DNA of 20,472 nt from the IMG/VR virus record IMGVR_UViG_3300032053_000663, positions 1 through 20,472 of that record, one strand, 5' to 3'. Of the stretch, positions 5,652 to 13,528 are shown one piece after another (position 1 is the stretch's first letter; each line of letters begins with the position of its first letter). The position numbers and the translations under genes are program-made. Source of the DNA: a virus. The notes under the pieces are model-generated. The model was not told the origin of the DNA. It saw only the letters and a program-made list of their open reading frames with translations, and ran no database searches.

Positions 5652-6149
5652 AAAAAATGCAAAGTATGTGGTGTTGAACAAGAAGAATTATTATTTCCTA
5701 GGGTGAATAGAAATAGAATTAAAGTGTGTTATTCACCAAAATGTAGAAAATGTTTAAATGAATATGTGCGATTAAAAAATCCTCAAAATAAAGAAAAAAA
5801 GAAAGCGTGGATTGAAAAAAACAAAGAAAAAATAAAGTTAAAAGTTCACGAAAATTATTTAAAAAATAGAGAGAAAGTTCTTGAAAGAACAACAAAATGG
5901 CGCAAAGAAAATAAAGAGAAATTTAAAAGAATTTGGAAAGATTCCAATGAAAAAAATTTAAATAAAAGAAAAGCAAGAAAAATAGTGGATTATCACCTAA
6001 GAAAGGGTAATTTGAAAAAACCAGAAAGTTGCAGTATTTGCAATAATAATTTCAATATTCAAGCACATCATGACGATTATTCATTTCCTTTAAATATTCG
6101 CTGGTTGTGTAGTCAATGTCATGGTATTGAACATAGAAAATTTAAATAG
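5649..6149 (+). CDS. HNH homing endonuclease
   Basis: A 166-residue, very lysine-rich protein. The start is ATG 5649, eight bases after AAGGAG (5635-5640); GTG codons at 5640 and 5643 lie on the ribosome site and are rejected. The N-terminus has a zinc-ribbon-like set (C4, C7, C27, C32, C35). Residues 45-110 form a basic helical linker, probably DNA-binding. The C-terminus is an HNH nuclease: C128/C131, then HHDDY (140-144), N149, then WLCSQCHGIEH (152-162) with C154/C157 and catalytic-type histidines. The gene is markedly more A-rich than its neighbours, a sign of separate origin. It sits between two structural genes and ends nine bases before the tail adaptor start, like a free-standing mobile endonuclease. 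It probably cuts endonuclease-less relatives at this junction. Confidence 0.88.
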   Translation: MKKCKVCGVEQEELLFPRVNRNRIKVCYSPKCRKCLNEYVRLKNPQNKEKKKAWIEKNKEKIKLKVHENYLKNREKVLERTTKWRKENKEKFKRIWKDSNEKNLNKRKARKIVDYHLRKGNLKKPESCSICNNNFNIQAHHDDYSFPLNIRWLCSQCHGIEHRKFK

Positions 6150-6157
6150 GTAATATT

Positions 6158-7441
6158 ATGACAATTCCTCAAGCTGATTCAACCCTTGTGGCAATTAGAA
6201 AAAAAGTAAGACGTTTGACTAATTCAACAGGTCAATCTAGCTTGACGGATGCTGATCTAGATCAACATATTAACGTATTTTATAATCAGGATTTTCCCTA
6301 CGCCATTAAAGTAGATCAGATGCGTGCGATCTATGACTTTTATACAAAGCCATACATTGACAGATACCCTTTAGACGTAAACTATTTTCAGGGTGTTCGA
6401 GCACCTGTATATTTTGATGGCGTTCAGGGAGGATTTTACAAAGAACGCAATCAATTTTATAATATTTGGCCAAAATTCCCGACTAAATTTCAACAAGGTT
6501 CTACTACACTTTCAGGCACAATTACCGGAATTGCACAACCCACCAATCCTACAGAGATCACAAGTTTCGCACATGGTTTATCAAATGATGCATTTATTAC
6601 AATCGCGGCAGTTGGTGGAATGACACAATTGAATGGAAATAACTATATTATTACCGTGATAAATGCTAACACTTTTTCTCTAAATGGTATTGATAATGCT
6701 GCCTATGGAGCTTATACGGGAGGTGGAACTTGGACGGCGACATCACAAAACTTTAATTTTACTATTCCAGGGCCTTTCCTTTCTAATGAGGTGACAATCG
6801 GAGGTGTAGATACTTTAGGTTTTCCGATTCAAATTAAAGATGATGGTAATGGAACTCTTTACTATATCACATCTAATGCTCAAACATCATTGCCACTTCA
6901 AAATTCTAATCCTGCTTATCCTGGGATGTACAATAGAAATCTTGGAAATCCTGGATTACAGCAACCAATTACTATCGGTGCAGTTAACTATGTTACAGGT
7001 GAAATCGCCTTCAATCTTGCATCAGCCAGTGTGTCATTGGCGTCAGGAACTTTATTGAATATATTTGTTTCTCAATATCAGCCGGGCAGACCTTACAGTC
7101 TTCTTTTCTTTAATAACGAATTCGTAATTCGCCCTGTGCCGCAATTAGTTCATAAAGTGACCATTGAAATTTATCAGACTCCTGTACAGTTTATGGAAAC
7201 ATCAGATCATCCGATTATCGATCAATGGTGGCAATATCTTTCGTACGGAACGGCATGCGAGATACAACGAGAGCGTAACGACTTCGAGGGCGTAGCGCAG
7301 CTCATGGAAGGTATGAAGCGTCAGGAAGCCCTTGTATTAGAACGTCAGGGTGTTGAGGAAATTGGCCAACCGAATATGAATATATTTAATTCAAGCGGTT
7401 TAAATGTAGCTTCAAACAATTATTGGGGTAGTGGCTGGTAA
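6158..7441 (+). CDS. Tail adaptor / neck protein with an inserted FCCH-like domain
   Basis: A 427-residue protein with AGGT close before the ATG. Residues 1-75 are helical (STLVAIRKKVRRLT, then a TDADLDQHINVFY segment). The last 95 residues are helical again (IIDQWWQYLSYGTACEIQRE, followed by EGVAQLMEGMKRQEALV). This split-helical layout suits the gp4/tubular-protein-A type adaptors that join portal to tail in podoviruses. Between them, residues about 120-194 form an FCCH-like beta module (PTEITSFAHGLSNDAFITI, GGMTQLNG, NTFSLNG), followed by more beta-rich sequence. The stop overlaps the next start (TAATG), linking it to the nozzle gene. Role assigned from domain layout and order; moderately sure. 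Confidence 0.75.
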   Translation: MTIPQADSTLVAIRKKVRRLTNSTGQSSLTDADLDQHINVFYNQDFPYAIKVDQMRAIYDFYTKPYIDRYPLDVNYFQGVRAPVYFDGVQGGFYKERNQFYNIWPKFPTKFQQGSTTLSGTITGIAQPTNPTEITSFAHGLSNDAFITIAAVGGMTQLNGNNYIITVINANTFSLNGIDNAAYGAYTGGGTWTATSQNFNFTIPGPFLSNEVTIGGVDTLGFPIQIKDDGNGTLYYITSNAQTSLPLQNSNPAYPGMYNRNLGNPGLQQPITIGAVNYVTGEIAFNLASASVSLASGTLLNIFVSQYQPGRPYSLLFFNNEFVIRPVPQLVHKVTIEIYQTPVQFMETSDHPIIDQWWQYLSYGTACEIQRERNDFEGVAQLMEGMKRQEALVLERQGVEEIGQPNMNIFNSSGLNVASNNYWGSGW

Positions 7442-9750
7442 TGACTTATCAACCGACATACATTTCTGGCTATGAAACGGGGCTTGTCCAATCTAGGCAG
7501 AACTTCATTTTGCCGGCAGATGCTTATCCTACATTAGAGAATGCTTTTGTATGGAGAGAGCGTATACAAAGAAAGTCAGGAAGCAGGTTACTTGGAAGAT
7601 TAGCACGCTCTGTAAGTGGCGCTGGAATATCTTTACTGTCTCCATTTATCATTAATGTTTATACATTTTTAGGAATATCTTTAGTTTCTGAACCTAACGC
7701 ACAGATTCAGCCGGGGTCTATTGAGATGACAATAGGCCCTGAAACGTATACAGATAATGGTAACGGCATATTAATAGGAGTTCCAACTGGATTTGTTACT
7801 GTAGATTATGTCACGGGTCAGATGAACATTAGTACAGCACAAGGCCCCGGAAACCCTATAAACATCACAATTAATTATTATCCAGGTCTTCCTTGCATGG
7901 GTCTGCGCACGAGAGACCTTAATAATATTAATGCTGAGCAATGCGTAGCTTTTGATACCAAATACGCCTACAAATTCGTTACTGGTTGGGAAGAATTTAT
8001 TGCTGGTGCTGGTTCTGTAACATGGACAGGGAATGATTCTGATTTCTTTTGGACTACAAATTATTGGGTAGGAGATAACAACCAAAAAATATTTTGGGTA
8101 ACGAATAATTCTGGGCCGAATGGTGATCCTATTAGATATACAAACGGCACAAACTGGGTATCCTTTGCCCCACAGATTAACGTCGTACCAGAATATCTTT
8201 GGCAGTGCCTAGCTCTATTGCCATTCAGGGGTAGATTCTTAGCATTTAATACCTACGAAGGCGAAACACAGATTGGGTCAATTCAATATCGTCAGCGCAT
8301 CAGGTGGTCGGCTATTGGTACACCATTTACTATTGCAAGTACAGTAGTTACGACTGGTTTGAATGTAGAGGGATGGAGAGATGATATTAAAGGCAGGGGG
8401 GGATTTTTAGATATTCCCACCTCTGAAAATATTGTTTGTGTAGGTTTCGTTCGTGATAACCTGGTTATTTATTGCGAAAGCAGCACATGGCAGCTTAGGT
8501 ATACCGGTAAAAGTATATCTCCATTCCAAATTGAAAAAGTTAATACTGAACTGGGTGCAGAAAGTACATTCAGTGCAGTTCAATTTGATACTTCTCTTGT
8601 AGGTATAGGCGATAAGGGTGTAGTAGAATGTGACAGCTATAAAAGCAATCGTATTGATATTAAGATCCCAGACATTGTCTATGGATTTAATAATGAAAAC
8701 AATGGCCTGAAAAGGGTATATGGAATAAGAGATTTTCAGCAGCGTCTTGCTTATTGGACATTTCCAACAAATGACGAAGATGTCACATTCCCGAATAGAA
8801 GATTAGTCTATAACTACGAAAATGATTCGTGGGCAATATTTGTTGATTCATACACATGCCTGGGATTTTTTCAATCTTTAACAGCATATAAATGGCAGGA
8901 TTTTCCACCATCTAAAGAAACAAACCAATGGCAAAATCTTAATTTTCCGTGGGTTAATAGACCTACTTCTTTCCCTGCCATTGTTGGAGGAAACCAACAG
9001 GGATATGTTGAATATCTTGGACAACTAAACTTTGAAACAGGTGCATCAAACGATGTCAGTTTGTCTATTAGTGATATTACCGGAAATGATCCTAATCCAA
9101 CGGTTATCACTAGTATAAATCATAATTTAGAAAACGATCAGATAATAGAGATCACGGGAATACCTACAGGTACCCCATTTGCATCTGCTCTAAATCAACA
9201 TGTATTCCAAGTTAACCGATTAAGTGCCGATACATTCAATTTATATATTTACGATGCAGATGATTTAGAATTTTCTATTCCACAGGTTGATCCATCAGGA
9301 GATTATATAGGTGGAGGAGAAATCATCATCAGAGACAATTTCCGTATTGTTAGCAAGAAATTCAATTTTATAGAACAAGGTCAAGCTATTCAATTTGGTT
9401 TTATGGATATCCTTATGGATTCCACCAGTGAGGGAGCTGTAACCATGAACATGTATTTGGATTATAATGAAAATCAATCGATCAACAGTTATCCAAATAA
9501 TATTGTAGAAACTACCAACACACCAGATACTTTCTTTAATACGGTCATTCCTACATTTACCGAGGTCAACAACGGTTCATCTAAAAACTGGCAAAGGGTT
9601 TATTGCTCTGCCAGAGGTGCATTTATTACACTAGAATTTACTTTGTCCAACGCTCAGATGGTTGGAAATGAACAAAAAAGCGATGTTCAAATTGATTCAC
9701 AAATATTATGGATGCGCCCTGCAGGTAAACAGTTAGCAAGAGGAATTTAA
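7441..9750 (+). CDS. Tail nozzle / stabilisation protein (beta-propeller type)
   Basis: A 769-residue protein beginning one base inside the adaptor stop. Its start (residues 1-55) includes YISGYETGLVQSR, then AYPTLENAFVWRERIQRKSG, a hallmark of podovirus nozzle proteins that list and recolour repeated blades. Repeated W/Y/G-rich strands over residues 150-520 fit a beta-propeller such as T7 gp12 or P22 gp10. These sit at the tail tip below the adaptor and close the DNA channel. Residues about 541-630 hold another FCCH-like module (PTVITSINHNLENDQIIEI...ADTFNLYIYD). The C-terminus is beta-rich with an LWMRPAGKQLARGI end. No frameshift or truncation is visible. A mobile HNH gene follows after 58 bases. 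Confidence 0.75.
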   Translation: MTYQPTYISGYETGLVQSRQNFILPADAYPTLENAFVWRERIQRKSGSRLLGRLARSVSGAGISLLSPFIINVYTFLGISLVSEPNAQIQPGSIEMTIGPETYTDNGNGILIGVPTGFVTVDYVTGQMNISTAQGPGNPINITINYYPGLPCMGLRTRDLNNINAEQCVAFDTKYAYKFVTGWEEFIAGAGSVTWTGNDSDFFWTTNYWVGDNNQKIFWVTNNSGPNGDPIRYTNGTNWVSFAPQINVVPEYLWQCLALLPFRGRFLAFNTYEGETQIGSIQYRQRIRWSAIGTPFTIASTVVTTGLNVEGWRDDIKGRGGFLDIPTSENIVCVGFVRDNLVIYCESSTWQLRYTGKSISPFQIEKVNTELGAESTFSAVQFDTSLVGIGDKGVVECDSYKSNRIDIKIPDIVYGFNNENNGLKRVYGIRDFQQRLAYWTFPTNDEDVTFPNRRLVYNYENDSWAIFVDSYTCLGFFQSLTAYKWQDFPPSKETNQWQNLNFPWVNRPTSFPAIVGGNQQGYVEYLGQLNFETGASNDVSLSISDITGNDPNPTVITSINHNLENDQIIEITGIPTGTPFASALNQHVFQVNRLSADTFNLYIYDADDLEFSIPQVDPSGDYIGGGEIIIRDNFRIVSKKFNFIEQGQAIQFGFMDILMDSTSEGAVTMNMYLDYNENQSINSYPNNIVETTNTPDTFFNTVIPTFTEVNNGSSKNWQRVYCSARGAFITLEFTLSNAQMVGNEQKSDVQIDSQILWMRPAGKQLARGI

Positions 9751-9783
9751 TTATCGACAGGATATGGGTAATATTTTACACTT

Positions 9784-9811
9784 CATGAAAAATCTACAGG
9801 AGTTTTTTATG
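9784..9811 (+). promoter_or_regulatory. Hairpin holding the second HNH ribosome site
   Basis: Left arm CATGAAAAA (9784-9792) pairs with right arm TTTTTTATG (9803-9811) over nine base pairs including one G-U. The 10-base loop (9793-9802) contains ACAGGAG, and the start codon forms the end of the right arm. This is the same geometry as the hairpin before the first HNH gene, but the stem is AT-rich and weaker. A TAATAT at 9768-9773 is the nearest -10-like sequence; it lies upstream of the whole hairpin. Confidence 0.45.
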
Positions 9812-10408
9812 AATAAGTGTAATAAATGCGGTAAAGAAGGAAAAATAATTAAACCAGGTCTTAGATGTTGGCGGTGTGTAAATGACTATAAAAACGATTG
9901 GGCACAAAAAAAGAAAAATAAACACTGTGATTATTGTAAAGAGCCATTTATACCAAACGGAAGAGCTTTAGAATGTAGCCTAAAATGCAAACTACTAAAT
10001 AGAATTAAAATTGTAAATGGATGTTGGGAATGGCAAGGAAAAATAACGAAATGTGGATATGGTGAAATAACTCACAACCAAAAATATATTTTAGTCCATA
10101 GATGTAGTTATAAGGAATTTTTAGGTGAAATTGAAATTGGTAGAAATGTTTGTCATACATGTGACAATAAGAAATGTATAAATCCTAATCACTTATGGAT
10201 AGGAACCCAAAAGGATAATATACAGGATGCCAAAAAAAAGAAAAGATTGTCAAAACAACCAATGAAAAAATTTACAATGGAACAGGTTGTTAAAATTAGA
10301 GCTGAGTTACAAGAGGGTATGACCACAACCTCTTTAGCAAAAAAATATAATGTATCACAAGGCGTTATATGGAATATAAAATCTGGAAAATCTTACAAGG
10401 AGGAGTAA
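9809..10408 (+). CDS. HNH homing endonuclease with C-terminal helix-turn-helix
   Basis: A 199-residue protein. ATG 9809 is chosen because CAGGAG lies six bases upstream; an earlier in-frame ATG at 9764 has only an AGGA two bases away. Residues 4-60 contain several CxxC pairs (C4/C7, C20/C23, C40/C43, C56/C60), likely zinc ribbons. Residues 71-133 are an HNH_3-type nuclease: GCWEWQG, then VHRCSYKEFLG, then VCHTCDNKKCINPNHLWIGT with H116 and H128 as candidate active-site or zinc residues. Residues 155-195 form a NUMOD-like helix-turn-helix (MTTTSLAKKYNVSQGVIWNI) for target binding. The gene is A-rich and inserted between the nozzle gene and a virion gene, as expected for a free-standing mobile endonuclease. 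Its stop overlaps the hairpin that precedes the next gene. Confidence 0.9.
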   Translation: MNKCNKCGKEGKIIKPGLRCWRCVNDYKNDWAQKKKNKHCDYCKEPFIPNGRALECSLKCKLLNRIKIVNGCWEWQGKITKCGYGEITHNQKYILVHRCSYKEFLGEIEIGRNVCHTCDNKKCINPNHLWIGTQKDNIQDAKKKKRLSKQPMKKFTMEQVVKIRAELQEGMTTTSLAKKYNVSQGVIWNIKSGKSYKEE

Positions 10409-10430
10409 CGTAAGTTACTTATATTGAATG
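10397..10430 (+). promoter_or_regulatory. Shine-Dalgarno brought to its start codon by a GNRA hairpin
   Basis: AAGGAGG (10397-10403) lies 24 bases before ATG 10428, too far for normal initiation. Between them is a six-base-pair hairpin (10404-10409 with 10414-10419, AGTAAC/GTTACT) closed by the GNRA tetraloop GTAA. Folding it leaves eight bases (10420-10427) between Shine-Dalgarno and ATG, an ideal distance. An in-frame TGA at 10425-10427 rules out an earlier start. T4 gene 38 is the known precedent for such bridging. The HNH stop codon (10406-10408) is within the stem. Confidence 0.6.
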
Positions 10431-11036
10431 GCATATCTTCCAAATGTACCCCAGCCCACAGACAATTTAAGTGATAGTCAGAACGATCTACTTAATAATT
10501 TTCAGGGAGCCAATACCAGTTTCGGTATAAATCATTATAGTTTTGCTAATGCCACAGCAGACAATGGTAAGCATTTTGTAGTTCAGACACCCATCATTCC
10601 GGGTGGTCATCCGACTACAGCGGCAAACGAACCAAAATTATATGCTATGACAACAGGAATTATTGGAGTGCTCCAATATTCTAGAATGGGATCGGATAGA
10701 GTGCCAACGCCTATTACATTGATTCAGTCTACAAGCGCACCAATTGGTATGATTAGTGGTACGTCAATAGATATTATCGATCTTGCTGGTGTAACACAAG
10801 CTATTTTAAAATGCTATGCAGTTGACATATTAGGACTTGTAAATACTCAAGCTGCTTTAAAAAGATCGGAATATGATGTGTTTTATGATGGGGTAAACTT
10901 CAATAACGCTAATATAAATAGCTTTACCGGTTTTATATTTACAGGATCAGGAACTAAAGTTGTTTTACAAAATGCTACCGGAACGAACTTAGGTGGTGTT
11001 ATATGGTCTGTTCAAGTAGTTAGGATAATAGTATGA
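10428..11036 (+). CDS. Virion accessory / fibre-associated protein
   Basis: A 202-residue beta-rich protein. The N-terminus, MAYLPNVPQPTDNLSDSQ followed by NDLLNNFQGANTSF, resembles a short tail-binding segment followed by a helix, a layout I associate with small phage tail appendage proteins. The remainder has repeated G/T/S/I-rich strands and a hydrophobic end (GGVIWSVQVVRIIV). No enzymatic motif is visible. The start appears to depend on the bridging hairpin described at 10397-10430. The stop overlaps the next start by ATGA, so the next gene is translationally coupled. Function is inferred from position between nozzle and injection proteins. Confidence 0.78.
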   Translation: MAYLPNVPQPTDNLSDSQNDLLNNFQGANTSFGINHYSFANATADNGKHFVVQTPIIPGGHPTTAANEPKLYAMTTGIIGVLQYSRMGSDRVPTPITLIQSTSAPIGMISGTSIDIIDLAGVTQAILKCYAVDILGLVNTQAALKRSEYDVFYDGVNFNNANINSFTGFIFTGSGTKVVLQNATGTNLGGVIWSVQVVRIIV

Positions 11037-11494
11037 GTTTATCAAGTCAGACATTTGAAAGTTATTTGCCAGTCTATGATGTGGTTCCAGAAAAGTGGGA
11101 AGATGCTCGTCAATTCCTTGTGGAAACACTAAAGAAAATCTCAAACGTTACAAATGATCGGGAAATTGGTTTCTTTTTGGATGAAGAATTGCTTACCGGT
11201 AAACAGTTTATAGGAACTGTCGCAACTCCTCAAGAATACCGATCAGTATTTAGAAAGGTTTTGAATACAGGTGCTTTGATTGCAGGTGCCAATACGGCCG
11301 CGCACGGGATCAACTTTGATTCTAGATTTACTTTAGTTGATATGTGGGTATCAGCAACAAATTCAGTGGGTCTTACTGCTGTTACAATGTCCAACCCTCA
11401 GAATGTGACATTAGATGCTACAAATATTAATATAACATCATTAGCGGCTTATGACAGAAGTTTTTCGGTGATTGAATACATGTTGGAGGTGTAA
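11033..11494 (+). CDS. Virion structural protein, tail-appendage type
   Basis: A 153-residue protein. Residues 1-70 are mixed helical with an acidic stretch (VPEKWEDARQFLVETLKKIS, then a FFLDEELLTGKQF strand). Residues 80-153 are beta-rich with NTGALIAGANTAAHGINFDS and a jelly-roll-like series of strands. I recognise the general look of a podovirus appendage protein but no named family. The start overlaps the preceding stop (ATGA). The stop is two bases before the next ATG, whose GAGG ribosome site overlaps this gene's end. It is likely co-translated with its neighbours in the tail module. Confidence 0.75.
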   Translation: MSLSSQTFESYLPVYDVVPEKWEDARQFLVETLKKISNVTNDREIGFFLDEELLTGKQFIGTVATPQEYRSVFRKVLNTGALIAGANTAAHGINFDSRFTLVDMWVSATNSVGLTAVTMSNPQNVTLDATNINITSLAAYDRSFSVIEYMLEV

Positions 11495-11496
11495 TT

Positions 11497-12174
11497 ATGG
11501 GGTTGTTTGATGAACTAGGTAAAATGTTTTCTGGGACACCCGAAAAACATGAAAGAGTTTCCACTCTTTTGCCGGGTCAGGAAAGGAATGCTTCTAATTT
11601 GTATAAGGCAGGGGAGCAAAGGGGTGCGGGTGGTGCTTTTGGACAATCAGCCGATTATTATCGAGATATTCTGGAAAATGATCCTGCATTACTAGAAGAA
11701 TTTATGCGTCCTGAGATGAGAAGATTTAATCAAGAGACTATTCCAGATATTGCAGAGCAGTTCGCTGGTATGGGTTCTGGTGGTTTATCTTCATCAGGAT
11801 TCAGGAATTCAGCAGTAAGCGCAGGAGCCGACCTTTCTGAGCGTCTGGGAGCTATCCGCGCGAACTTAAGAAAAAATGCTGCCCAAGGATTACAAAATAT
11901 TGGCCAATTTGGACTTGGTAACTTTTCTCAGGATGTGATGACCCAACAAGGAAGTCAAGGGATGCTAAGTCAATTAGGGCCGGCAGCGATAAGTGCCGGA
12001 CTTGGATTTCTAACCGGCGGCCCCGGTGGCGCATTAGCCGGTGGACTTTCTGGGTTAATGGGCGGTCAAGGCGGTGGTGGATCTGTTCAAAAAGGGTCGA
12101 CTAGTCCGTACGGTAGACAGCAACAAACATCCGGACGTTACGGATTGCCAACATTCGGGGGAGGTAAATTTTGA
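11497..12174 (+). CDS. Injection / internal virion protein with glycine-rich membrane helix
   Basis: A 225-residue protein. Residues 45-130 are helical, with RPEMRRFNQETIPDIAEQFA and a GMGSGGLSSSGFRNSAVSAG stretch, a pattern I associate with DNA-transfer proteins of podoviruses. Residues about 160-195 form a hydrophobic glycine/alanine-rich segment (AAISAGLGFLTGG, then ALAGGLSGLMGG) that could insert into a membrane, as for T7 gp14 or P22 gp7. The C-terminus is glycine- and serine-rich and flexible. GAGGT precedes the ATG. The stop overlaps the next start (TTGA). Together with the next two genes it probably forms the ejected internal protein set that carries DNA through the cell envelope. Confidence 0.72.
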   Translation: MGLFDELGKMFSGTPEKHERVSTLLPGQERNASNLYKAGEQRGAGGAFGQSADYYRDILENDPALLEEFMRPEMRRFNQETIPDIAEQFAGMGSGGLSSSGFRNSAVSAGADLSERLGAIRANLRKNAAQGLQNIGQFGLGNFSQDVMTQQGSQGMLSQLGPAAISAGLGFLTGGPGGALAGGLSGLMGGQGGGGSVQKGSTSPYGRQQQTSGRYGLPTFGGGKF

Positions 12175-13526
12175 GCTATTCAGTAAAACAGGGCAATGTA
12201 TTCGGAAGATTAGGCGAAAGCCTTGGTAAAGCGTTATCTGACCAAGTGCCTAAAGAAGTAGAGAGGATGCGCTTGTCTAAAGGGTTGCAAGAACTAGGAC
12301 AACAAGAAGATCAAACACCATTTCAACAATTTGCAGGATTAGCGGGGCTTCCGGGTATTACGCCTCAAATGATTCAGACTGGTGGAGAGCTTCTAAAAAA
12401 TCAGGGAATGAGAAATTCTTTGTTTAGGAAAGCTGGAGGAGGACAAGGAACGACTGGAGCTTATGGACAAGAATTGGGCATTCCAAGTCAAGAAAATGTT
12501 CCTAACATGTCTCCATTACAAAGACAAATTTCAGTTGAACAACAAACCGGAAATATTCCTTCAAGTTTTGCATCAGAAGGCGCTAAAGCAGCCTCTACGC
12601 AGACATCCCCACAAAGAAATCCATTAAGTAAAGAATTAATTCCTGCAAAACCTTGGACGCCAGATAGGTGGAATAGAGAACTGTCTGATATGGCTAGAGA
12701 TTTTCCTAATGCTTCTTTTGAAGATATTAAAAAGATGGCACAGGACAAGGAAAATAGAGAATTAGCACAACCGGCTAGTGAACAGGCTATCGATTCATAT
12801 CGTGAAGATGTAAAGCATAAAGCAGATAAAGAATTCGATAGACAATTTCAAACGAAAGTACAAAAGACGGGTGATGCTTCTTATGCTGATTTACCCGGAG
12901 CCATGCAGTTAAATGTAAAAAAAGCAATGGGAGATGAACTTATTAAAAATCCCAACATGAGTTTGGATCAGGCGGCAGATAAATATTCAGAGATTGCCTA
13001 TAACAATGGCAGAGCGCTGAACAAAGTTAATGAAATATCAAAATCTCCATTCAGAAATAGCCCTTCAGAAACATTAAATAAATTAATGTCTGCCAGAACA
13101 CCTTTTGCAAAAGCAGGAAATTTAGATACCTATAAAAGTATATTGCAGGACGATAAGGATGGATTTGGTTTTTCTCCACAAAGAGCGTCTCACATAGCAT
13201 TTAAACCTACTCCACAAGTAGAAAAATATATATCTAATCATAAAAGAGGGAGTACTTCAAATATAGAACAGAACTCCAGAAAGGTAGCTTTAGATATTGA
13301 AGATATTCTGACAAAAGATGATAGCCTTCTCTCTATCGTAAGTCACTTGAAAGACAAAGATCCTTACTTTGATGAATCGGCTGCTTTTGCACAATGGCGT
13401 GAAGATGAAAGTAAATTAAGTCCTAGGCAAATAGAAGAATTGACAGAAGGCGTAAGTTCAATTTTTCCAAAAGCAGCCGATTTATGGTTTTTCCCTTTTA
13501 GAACAGGGATCAGAGGAGGAAAATAA
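12171..13526 (+). CDS. Putative injection / internal virion protein
   Basis: A 451-residue protein with a TTG start, chosen for the GGGGGAGG at 12157-12164 and the four-base overlap with the preceding stop. The first 100 residues are helical with an amphipathic start (NVFGRLGESLGKALSDQVPK). Residues 100-170 are a polar Q/S/P-rich linker. Residues 170-430 are charged helices (several K/D/E-rich stretches, for example ENRELAQPASEQAIDSYRED). No lysozyme or transglycosylase motif is visible. Size, composition and place in the three-gene block fit P22 gp20/gp16-like or T7 gp15-like ejected proteins. This is inference; the family evolves fast and no single motif settles it. Confidence 0.65.
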   Translation: MSYSVKQGNVFGRLGESLGKALSDQVPKEVERMRLSKGLQELGQQEDQTPFQQFAGLAGLPGITPQMIQTGGELLKNQGMRNSLFRKAGGGQGTTGAYGQELGIPSQENVPNMSPLQRQISVEQQTGNIPSSFASEGAKAASTQTSPQRNPLSKELIPAKPWTPDRWNRELSDMARDFPNASFEDIKKMAQDKENRELAQPASEQAIDSYREDVKHKADKEFDRQFQTKVQKTGDASYADLPGAMQLNVKKAMGDELIKNPNMSLDQAADKYSEIAYNNGRALNKVNEISKSPFRNSPSETLNKLMSARTPFAKAGNLDTYKSILQDDKDGFGFSPQRASHIAFKPTPQVEKYISNHKRGSTSNIEQNSRKVALDIEDILTKDDSLLSIVSHLKDKDPYFDESAAFAQWREDESKLSPRQIEELTEGVSSIFPKAADLWFFPFRTGIRGGK

Positions 13527-13528
13527 CA

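Noticed and set aside
9764-9808. Upstream ATG as start of the second HNH gene
   Set aside because: AGGA lies only two bases away. The ATG at 9809 has CAGGAG at a normal distance and gives the usual zinc-ribbon start.
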